Below, one piece after another: positions 1 to 5,402 of a DNA stretch of 6,193 nt. The notes under the pieces were generated by a model. The model saw only the letters and a list, made by a program, of their open reading frames with translations, was not told the origin of the DNA and did not search any database. Where the stretch lies: positions 1-6,193 of the forward strand of contig CAYHBN010000081.1 in assembly GCA_964354865.1 (NCBI GenBank), in the 5' to 3' direction. A program made the position numbers and the translations under genes. The DNA comes from JAHFJU01 sp964354865. Its GTDB lineage: Bacteria > Patescibacteriota > Gracilibacteria > UBA1369 > UM-FILTER-53-11. Each line of letters begins with the position of its first letter. Position 1 is the stretch's first letter.

Positions 1-1
1 C

Positions 2-1282
2 AATACCTACCGCGGTGTAAAACGAGAGGTTCGCATGCTGCCCTCAGATCGTATGCGTCATCATTACGTGATAGGAAAATCCGGTTCGGGTAAATCCGTG
101 TTCTTAAGCTGGCTCGCACGACAAGATGTGCGTAATGGTGCAGGATTATGTGTAATCGACCCCCACGGCGATTTGATTGAAGACATTTTGGAATATGTAC
201 CAAAAGAGCGCGCGAAAGATGTGATTGTGTTTGATCCAAGTGACCAAGAACGTCCGATGGCGCTTAATATTCTCGAGGCTCACGATGCGCAACAGCGCGA
301 TATGGCATCGAGTCAGGCGACTGAAATTTTCATTAAATTGTTCGGTGACGAAATCTTCGGTCCACGTATTCAGCACTACTTTAGAAATGCCTGTTTGACT
401 CTTATGGAAGACCAAGACGAGGGCGCTACGCTCATCGATGTGCCACGTATGTTCGTTGACGATGAGTTCATGAAGTACAAAGTAAAAAAGATTACCAACC
501 CCGTCGTTAAGTCATTCTGGGAGCATGAATATGCATCGACCGGTGAACGTGAAAGGCAAGAAATGATTCCATACTTCTCGGCGAAGTTTGGTCCGTTTAT
601 TACGAACACGATTATGCGTAATACGATTGGACAGCCGCACAGTGCATTTGATTTTAGAAAGGTGATGGACGAAGGGAAAATCCTTTTAATTAAACTTTCT
701 AAAGGTCAAATTGGTGATTTGAATACACAGCTACTCGGTCTCGTGCTCGTTGCCCGTGTGCAGATGGCTGCGATGAGTCGTGTTGATATTCCCGAAGAAC
801 AACGTAAAGATTTTTACCTCTATGTTGATGAGTTCCAGAACTTTGCAACCGACAGTTTTTGTTCAATTTTATCTGAGGCTCGTAAATATCACTTGGCGCT
901 CATTATGGCGCATCAGTACATAAGTCAGTTGACGATCAGCAAAACGGGCTCTACCAATACACAAATTCGTGACGCGGTGTTTGGTAACGTTGGTACCATG
1001 ATGTCGTTTAAAATCGGTGCTGAAGATAGTGAGTACATGGCAAAAGAATATGCGCCGCTCTTGAGTGAGCAGGATATTATCGCGATTGCGAACTACCGCG
1101 CGTACATGAAGTTGAATATTAATAATACGACTTCACGTCCATTCTCACTCGAAACGATTTACGATAAAACAAATCAGAATAAGAAGATTGCAGAAATTAT
1201 TAAGCAGTACTCACGTATGAAGTACGGCCGTAAGAGAGAATTCGTTGATCAAGAAATTGAGGGAAGGATTGGGCTTACGTGA
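2..1282 (+). CDS. VirD4/TraG-like type IV coupling ATPase, C-terminal part (5' end outside window)
   Basis: This is a motor ATPase of the VirD4/TraG (FtsK-HerA superfamily) type; the family moves DNA or nucleoprotein across membranes as ring hexamers. The frame is open from base 2, and the eleven residues before the first ATG (35) align with the second ATPase in this window (NTYRG... against TNFRG...). ATG 35 is therefore internal and the true start lies upstream. Of 426 visible residues, Walker A GKSGSGKS is at 25-32, followed by VIDPHGD, and Walker B YLYVDE ends at D276-E277, then FQNFATDSF. Relative to its paralogue it carries about eight extra residues (near bases 930-965) between the HQYISQL motif and RDAVFGNVG. 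About half the residues match the paralogue by eye. The missing N-terminus probably holds a membrane anchor and a roughly 400-residue domain, as in that paralogue. VirB4-like naming is an alternative; the exact substrate is unknown. Confidence 0.85.
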   Translation, partial: NTYRGVKREVRMLPSDRMRHHYVIGKSGSGKSVFLSWLARQDVRNGAGLCVIDPHGDLIEDILEYVPKERAKDVIVFDPSDQERPMALNILEAHDAQQRDMASSQATEIFIKLFGDEIFGPRIQHYFRNACLTLMEDQDEGATLIDVPRMFVDDEFMKYKVKKITNPVVKSFWEHEYASTGERERQEMIPYFSAKFGPFITNTIMRNTIGQPHSAFDFRKVMDEGKILLIKLSKGQIGDLNTQLLGLVLVARVQMAAMSRVDIPEEQRKDFYLYVDEFQNFATDSFCSILSEARKYHLALIMAHQYISQLTISKTGSTNTQIRDAVFGNVGTMMSFKIGAEDSEYMAKEYAPLLSEQDIIAIANYRAYMKLNINNTTSRPFSLETIYDKTNQNKKIAEIIKQYSRMKYGRKREFVDQEIEGRIGLT

Positions 1283-1300
1283 AAAACAATTTTATAATAT

Positions 1301-1963
1301 ATGACCGAAATTACATCTGAGGTGATAGAAAAAGAAGTGAGGTCAGTTGCACCTCATTTAGATGAAGCAAAGGTATGCTTTGTTATTAAAGAGGTACAAC
1401 GTGATATAAAAAGCTTTCTTGATGCTGATATCCCTTTTGGTGTTCGAGATGTAATCCAAATAGTGAAGAAACGTCTAGAATTAATGCATCTTCTTGAAGG
1501 TAAAGCAGTAAAGAAAGAATGGGAGGTTAGAAATCAATTGGAAATAGAGGGTTTAGACAAGGCGTATATTATTGCAAGTAAACTTTATGCCCAATTATGT
1601 CCCAAAAAAACATTTCCTAGTTTGTTTGACATCGTAAAGCGGCAGATGGCTCATGATAGTGGAACGAAAAAAGGCGTATTACCTCTTTTAAAGAAAATTA
1701 TTATTAGGTTATCATCTTTCAAGAGGAAGTTTAAAGATATAAAAGAAGGTACGCTTTTATATTCCCCGCGCGAAGTTGTTTTTAGTTCTTTGAATCCATA
1801 TGGTCTGATTTGTATAAAAAATAGCGGTAATATGCAAAATCAACGTCATGATCCTAGGACTCTCTTTCTAACAATGGAAGAAGCTCAGCAATATGTTGAA
1901 AAAAGAAATGCAGAAATAGTAGCTCTTAATAAGAACGAGTCATTTGATGATATCAACGATTAG
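1301..1963 (+). CDS. Hypothetical AT-rich protein between the two ATPase genes
   Basis: I do not recognise this 220-residue protein. It has no signal peptide and no convincing membrane segment. The first 110 residues look mainly helical and charged; residues about 125-145 are strongly basic (KKGVLPLLKK, SSFKRKFKD); the C-terminal third contains SSLNPYGLICIKNSG and a final helix TMEEAQQYVEKRNAEI. It starts 18 bases after the upstream ATPase gene, so read-through from that gene is likely. There is no Shine-Dalgarno sequence. A TATAAT at 1293-1298 sits too close to ATG 1301 to drive a transcript containing it; if it is a real promoter, GTG 1322 could be the start. Base composition is distinctly lower in GC than its neighbours (about 32% in five hand-counted lines against about 47% in three lines of the ATPase genes). 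Six of its twelve arginines use AGG or AGA, while the neighbours mostly use CGN. This suggests recent acquisition or weak selection. The open frame and length make it a probable real gene. Confidence 0.7.
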   Translation: MTEITSEVIEKEVRSVAPHLDEAKVCFVIKEVQRDIKSFLDADIPFGVRDVIQIVKKRLELMHLLEGKAVKKEWEVRNQLEIEGLDKAYIIASKLYAQLCPKKTFPSLFDIVKRQMAHDSGTKKGVLPLLKKIIIRLSSFKRKFKDIKEGTLLYSPREVVFSSLNPYGLICIKNSGNMQNQRHDPRTLFLTMEEAQQYVEKRNAEIVALNKNESFDDIND

Positions 1964-2119
1964 TTAACGAAAGTGTTTTTTGAGCTCGACCCAGTTCTCC
2001 GAAATTTTTTCGCGCATGGTAAGGGCAAAATCATGGCTGCGTTTTTTGCCGGCCTTTCGAGGAGAAGAGGCTTTAATAGGGCGGACTTTCTTTGCTGTTT
2101 TTTTGAGGCCCTTCGGCAT
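1964..2119 (-). CDS. Small, highly basic 51-residue protein
   Basis: On the minus strand, an ATG (complement of 2117-2119) opens a 51-codon frame ending in TAA (complement of 1964-1966), directly abutting the stop of the convergent gene 2. It fills the space between that gene and the divergent promoter almost exactly. The protein begins MPKGLKKTAKKVRPIK and has 17 Lys/Arg against 4 Asp/Glu; the first 28 residues hold 12 basic and no acidic residues. The second half (HDFALTMREKISENW and on to the end) looks like an amphipathic helix. Such a composition fits a nucleic-acid-binding protein, perhaps a regulator or nucleoid-type protein, but I recognise no family. The frame stays open further upstream, but those codons would precede the predicted transcript start near 2136, so the ATG at 2119 is preferred. 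The leader would be about 17 bases and lacks a Shine-Dalgarno sequence. Confidence 0.55.
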   Translation of the reverse strand: MPKGLKKTAKKVRPIKASSPRKAGKKRSHDFALTMREKISENWVELKKHFR

Positions 2120-2138
2120 ATGAAAAGTGGCTATTTTA

Positions 2139-2147
2139 TGGTATAAT
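2139..2147 (+). promoter_or_regulatory. Extended -10 promoter of the complete ATPase gene
   Basis: TGG-TATAAT is a consensus extended -10 box (hexamer 2142-2147). Six bases separate it from ATG 2154, the usual distance to a transcription start, so the mRNA would begin at or within a base of the start codon and be leaderless. No good -35 box is visible about 17 bases upstream (2119-2124 reads TATGAA), which fits an extended -10 promoter. Confidence 0.65.
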
Positions 2148-2151
2148 ACCA
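2143..2151 (-). promoter_or_regulatory. Extended -10 promoter of the small basic protein gene
   Basis: Read on the minus strand, TG (2151-2150), G, then TATTAT (2148-2143) forms an extended -10 box with one mismatch to TATAAT. The predicted transcript start is near 2136, leaving about 17 bases before the ATG at 2119. No -35 box is evident on this side (about 2166-2171). Confidence 0.45.
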
Positions 2152-2153
2152 TA

Positions 2154-4706
2154 ATGGTGATATATCTAATAGCGACATATATCGGACTCGTAGTTTTGGC
2201 ACTTGCACTGCTGGCGATTTCGCGTTTTTTTAGTGCGGTACGATCGCGGCCCGGAGAAGTAACAGTTTTAGAAGTTCGTGTACCAAAAACAAATGAAGAA
2301 AATCCAATTGTGGCAGAACAATTTTTTGCCACGCTCCATGGGGTGTATAAAAAACACTCTTGGTTAAAAAGATTTTTTGGTGCACAGCAACTTCGCATGA
2401 GTTGTGAGATTGTTCGCCATAAAGGTGCGATCAGTTTTTACTTGTGGTTCCCAAAACGGCTTCGTTCTCTTGTAGAAGGCCAGTTGTACGCCCAGTACCC
2501 CAATGCCGAAATTGAAGAAGTGAAGGATTATTTCGCCGCGCATACCGATGAGAAATTACGTGAGAAGGCAGTTGCGCTTGAATTACATTTGCACGAGCCG
2601 ACGATTTTCCCGATCAAGCGTTATGGCCAGTTCGAAGATAAACTTGCACGTCGAACCATTGATCCGCTTGCCGGTCTTACTGCTACGCTCTCACACTTGC
2701 TACACCCGAACGACGGCGCCTCAATCCAAATTATTATTTCTCCAACTCCTAATCGTCTTCGCACGATTTACCTGAATTGTCTGCGCATTATTACCAAGGG
2801 CGTTTTCGGCAATATTGAAATTCTCAAAAAGCTCTACATTAAGACCTATATTACGCGGTCAGCGACGTTAAAAATAATCTTTGCGCCGCTGTATTTTAGT
2901 TTTTGGATAAAAGGATTTTTTACGAGCATGAAGGGTGGAGCGATCGAGATATCGAGTCCCCACGATGAATTAAATGAAGAGGTTACGACGAGTCACGACA
3001 AAGAGACCGAGCACTCAGCTGCGGTTTCGAAGGTAGCAAAACACTTATTTAACGTCACAATTAGAATTTGTTATTTGCCAACAACAAGCGAAACAAGCGA
3101 CGAAGAAGCGGCAATCAAAGTTCGTGAAATTGCCGGCAGCTTTAAGCAATTCGACGTGCCGTATATTAACAGTTTTGCTGAACATGAATTGCTCGAAGGC
3201 GAAGAGGCATTCAATGCGGGTAAGAATCGCGCTCAAAATGGCGACATGGTTTTAAATACCGAAGAACTCGCAACGCTCTACCATTTGCCTCATATGTCGG
3301 TTGCAACGCCCAACATGCAATGGGTTCGCTCACGCAAACTTGAACCACCACTTAATTTGCCAATGCCGACCAACGACGGGGCTGTGCTCGATGCAACGAC
3401 TGCCTCAAATCCCTCTGCCATCACCATGCTTGGCGCAACAAACTTCCGCGGTATTCGTCAGGAATTTGGTATTAAACAGATCGATCGTCGACGTCATATG
3501 TACGTGATTGGTAAAACCGGTCAGGGTAAATCGACGCTTTTAGAAAACATGATTTTCTCTGATATTCAAGCCGGAAAAGGAGTTGCCGTTATTGATCCAC
3601 ATGGTGATTTAGCTGAGAAAATTTTGGATTTTGTGCCATCACATAGAACCAACGATGTCATTTTGATCGATCCGAGTGATTTGGATTTTCCCGTTGCATT
3701 TAACATGCTTGAAAATATTGATCCTACCTATAATTCGATTGTGGCTTCGGGGATGATCGGAGTTTTCAAAAAGCTTTATGCCGAAAGTTGGGGGCCACGT
3801 CTTGAGCATATTTTGCGCAACACTATTCGCGCTTTGTTGGATTATCCAAATACCACCATGCTTGGCATTACCCGTATTTTGCAAGATGCTGATTACAGAA
3901 AAAAGGTGGTACGAAAAATTACCGATCCGGTGGTTTTGAGCTTTTGGAAGCATGAATTTGAAAAGATGGATCCAAAAATGCGCGTTGAAGCTATTTCGCC
4001 GATTCTCAATAAAGTTGGTCAGTTTTTATCGAGTCCTATTATTAGAAACATCGTGGGGCAGCCGAAGAGTTCTTTTAGTCTGCGTTTTGCCATGGATAAA
4101 AAGAAGATCGTTATTATAAATCTTTCAAAGGGAAAAATTGGTGAAGATACCTCGTCGCTCCTTGGTTCAATGCTCATTACCAAGTTTCAGTTAGATGCCA
4201 TGAGTCGTGCGAATATTCCCGAAAATCAGCGAGAGGATTTTTACTTGTACGTAGATGAGTTTCAAAACTTTGCGACAGAATCATTTGCAACGATTTTGTC
4301 TGAGGCTCGTAAGTACCGCCTCAACTTAACGATGGCGAATCAGTACATTGCGCAAATGCCCGAAGAGGTTCGCGATGCGGTGTTTGGTAACGTGGGTTCT
4401 CTTACTTCGTTTCAGGTTGGATACGACGATGCCGAGGCTATTGCCGGCCAGTTTGGAGGCGACGAAACCATGATCGCCGATTTGGTAGCCCTTAATATGG
4501 GTAACACCTACTTGCGGTTGTTGATTGATGGTCAGCCAACCCCCGTATTTTCAATGACGACATTTCCACCTCAGCCGCTGAGCCCTGAGGTCGGTAGACG
4601 CGAAAAGATTTTGAAATTCTGCCGCGAGCGATACTCCACCCCACGTGATGTTGTTGAAGATAAAATTATGCGTTGGTCGAGTTCGGCCGAGATTGATGGG
4701 GAATGA
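2154..4706 (+). CDS. VirD4/TraG-like type IV coupling ATPase, complete and membrane-anchored
   Basis: This 850-residue protein has one N-terminal membrane helix (about residues 2-23, VIYLIATYIGLVVLALALLA). A roughly 400-residue domain follows that I do not recognise, with a hydrophobic patch at about 239-256 and an acidic, Ser/Thr-rich stretch after it. The C-terminal motor domain has Walker A GKTGQGKST at 453-461, then VIDPHGDLAEKIL, and Walker B YLYVDE ending at D701-E702, followed by FQNFATESF and ANQYIAQM (728-735). All key ATPase residues are intact. The family couples ATP hydrolysis to DNA or protein transfer at the inner membrane. GTG 2127 is in frame but lies upstream of the predicted transcript start, so ATG 2154 is chosen; no Shine-Dalgarno sequence is present. 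It is a paralogue of the truncated gene at the left edge and stands 51 bases before a prepilin gene. Its substrate and partners are unknown; a VirB4-like role is less likely but not excluded. Confidence 0.88.
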   Translation: MVIYLIATYIGLVVLALALLAISRFFSAVRSRPGEVTVLEVRVPKTNEENPIVAEQFFATLHGVYKKHSWLKRFFGAQQLRMSCEIVRHKGAISFYLWFPKRLRSLVEGQLYAQYPNAEIEEVKDYFAAHTDEKLREKAVALELHLHEPTIFPIKRYGQFEDKLARRTIDPLAGLTATLSHLLHPNDGASIQIIISPTPNRLRTIYLNCLRIITKGVFGNIEILKKLYIKTYITRSATLKIIFAPLYFSFWIKGFFTSMKGGAIEISSPHDELNEEVTTSHDKETEHSAAVSKVAKHLFNVTIRICYLPTTSETSDEEAAIKVREIAGSFKQFDVPYINSFAEHELLEGEEAFNAGKNRAQNGDMVLNTEELATLYHLPHMSVATPNMQWVRSRKLEPPLNLPMPTNDGAVLDATTASNPSAITMLGATNFRGIRQEFGIKQIDRRRHMYVIGKTGQGKSTLLENMIFSDIQAGKGVAVIDPHGDLAEKILDFVPSHRTNDVILIDPSDLDFPVAFNMLENIDPTYNSIVASGMIGVFKKLYAESWGPRLEHILRNTIRALLDYPNTTMLGITRILQDADYRKKVVRKITDPVVLSFWKHEFEKMDPKMRVEAISPILNKVGQFLSSPIIRNIVGQPKSSFSLRFAMDKKKIVIINLSKGKIGEDTSSLLGSMLITKFQLDAMSRANIPENQREDFYLYVDEFQNFATESFATILSEARKYRLNLTMANQYIAQMPEEVRDAVFGNVGSLTSFQVGYDDAEAIAGQFGGDETMIADLVALNMGNTYLRLLIDGQPTPVFSMTTFPPQPLSPEVGRREKILKFCRERYSTPRDVVEDKIMRWSSSAEIDGE

Positions 4707-4744
4707 AGCAGTTGGCAGAATTTTGTAGCTTACACATTCGCGGG

Positions 4745-4750
4745 TATACT
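4745..4750 (+). promoter_or_regulatory. -10 box of the prepilin gene, probably leaderless
   Basis: TATACT lies seven bases before ATG 4758, so transcription would begin at the start codon. The -35 region is weak: TTGTAG at 4723-4728 with a 16-base spacer is the best candidate. TTGGCA at 4712-4717 matches better but is 27 bases away, too far. Transcription from the upstream ATPase gene could also read through. Confidence 0.5.
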
Positions 4751-4757
4751 GTGTTTG

Positions 4758-5393
4758 ATGTTTCTTGAAAAAATAAATTCACAGCGCGGAGAAAGTTTGG
4801 TTGAGGTGATTATTTCTGTTGGAATATTGATGCTCGTTATTGGTCCCGCAGTTGGAATTAATATTTTGAGTAATAGAAAGGCAGATGTCGCAAAAAAATC
4901 ACTTATCGCAAAACATATTGCGCAAGATGGTGTTGAATTGGTTAAAGTGATGCGCGATTCAAATCTTCTTAAATATAAAACGAAAGAGACTCAGTGTTGG
5001 CTTACAAAGCCCGATTTTGCGGGAGATATCAGCATCTGCGATGCGAATGAAAACGTGTTGTCGTCGGGCAGTTACCGAATTCAAAATACCCCGGCAGGTA
5101 TTATTCTTACCCGTGTCGGTGTCGAAAATTCGTTGAGCGAAAATTTGGCTGCATTAAATGATGCGCAGTTTAATCTTCACCAGGGAGATAATGAGTACAC
5201 GCTGAATCCCGCTGATCCTAAAACTCCTTTTTATCGCGAATTAAATATTACTCTCACCGATATTGATAACGCCGATGACGTTGGTAACAATGCAACGGGA
5301 TTTGATACCGCGTCGGTTGTTTCGGTCGTAAAGTTTAAGACCGGGAATTCGGTGAAGGTGGTTAGTGAAACTGCGAATTTTTATGCGAAATAA
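4758..5393 (+). CDS. Type IV prepilin-like protein
   Basis: This 211-residue protein has a class III (type IV pilin) signal: a short leader ending QRG (G11), then ESLVEVIISVGILMLVIG. Glu16 is the conserved +5 glutamate of the mature protein, and the hydrophobic stretch is the N-terminal helix that anchors the subunit in the membrane and then in the filament core. The leader would be removed by a PilD-type peptidase, not seen here. Position +1 is Glu instead of the usual Phe/Met. The next helix, IAKHIAQDGVELVKVMRDSN, is typical of PilV-like minor pilins and of pseudopilin-type proteins in candidate-phylum bacteria. Cys80 and Cys94 could form a disulfide. The C-terminus alternates in beta-strand style and ends SETANFYAK. 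TTG 4755 is also in frame, but ATG 4758 fits the promoter spacing. No Shine-Dalgarno sequence precedes it. Whether it is a major or minor pilin cannot be told. Confidence 0.8.
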   Translation: MFLEKINSQRGESLVEVIISVGILMLVIGPAVGINILSNRKADVAKKSLIAKHIAQDGVELVKVMRDSNLLKYKTKETQCWLTKPDFAGDISICDANENVLSSGSYRIQNTPAGIILTRVGVENSLSENLAALNDAQFNLHQGDNEYTLNPADPKTPFYRELNITLTDIDNADDVGNNATGFDTASVVSVVKFKTGNSVKVVSETANFYAK

Positions 5394-5402
5394 CAATTTA
5401 CT

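Larger units (their letters stand above)
2138..2152. promoter_or_regulatory. Perfect palindrome forming a symmetric divergent promoter
   Basis: ATGGTAT-A-ATACCAT is a perfect inverted repeat with 7-base arms around one central base. Read rightward it contains TGGTATAAT; read leftward it contains TGGTATTAT. Each is an extended -10 element, and the two hexamers overlap by five bases (2142-2147 and 2143-2148), so RNA polymerase could bind in either direction but not both at once. It may also serve as an operator for a dimeric regulator; nothing in the sequence decides this. Confidence 0.6.

Noticed and set aside
1930..2010. Possible terminator between the convergent genes
   Set aside because: There is a T run near 1975-1981 but no GC-rich stem before it on either strand.
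2127..2153. GTG 2127 as start of the complete ATPase
   Set aside because: It would add nine residues encoded by the promoter palindrome itself and lies upstream of the predicted transcript start.
2120..2398. Upstream extension of the minus-strand frame to a 144-residue protein
   Set aside because: It overlaps the membrane-anchor region of the well-supported ATPase gene and crosses the promoter. Only the 51-residue part from the ATG at 2119 looks protein-like.
3639..3953. Minus-strand frame antisense to the ATPase motor domain
   Set aside because: It overlaps the conserved coding region just after Walker A; its composition is that of a shadow frame.
4704..4760. TGA read as an amino acid, fusing the ATPase to the prepilin (same frame, no other stop between)
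   Set aside because: About 1,280 ATPase codons contain no internal TGA, which would be unlikely under a TGA-sense code. The -10 box and the prepilin leader mark an independent start. The shared frame is probably chance.
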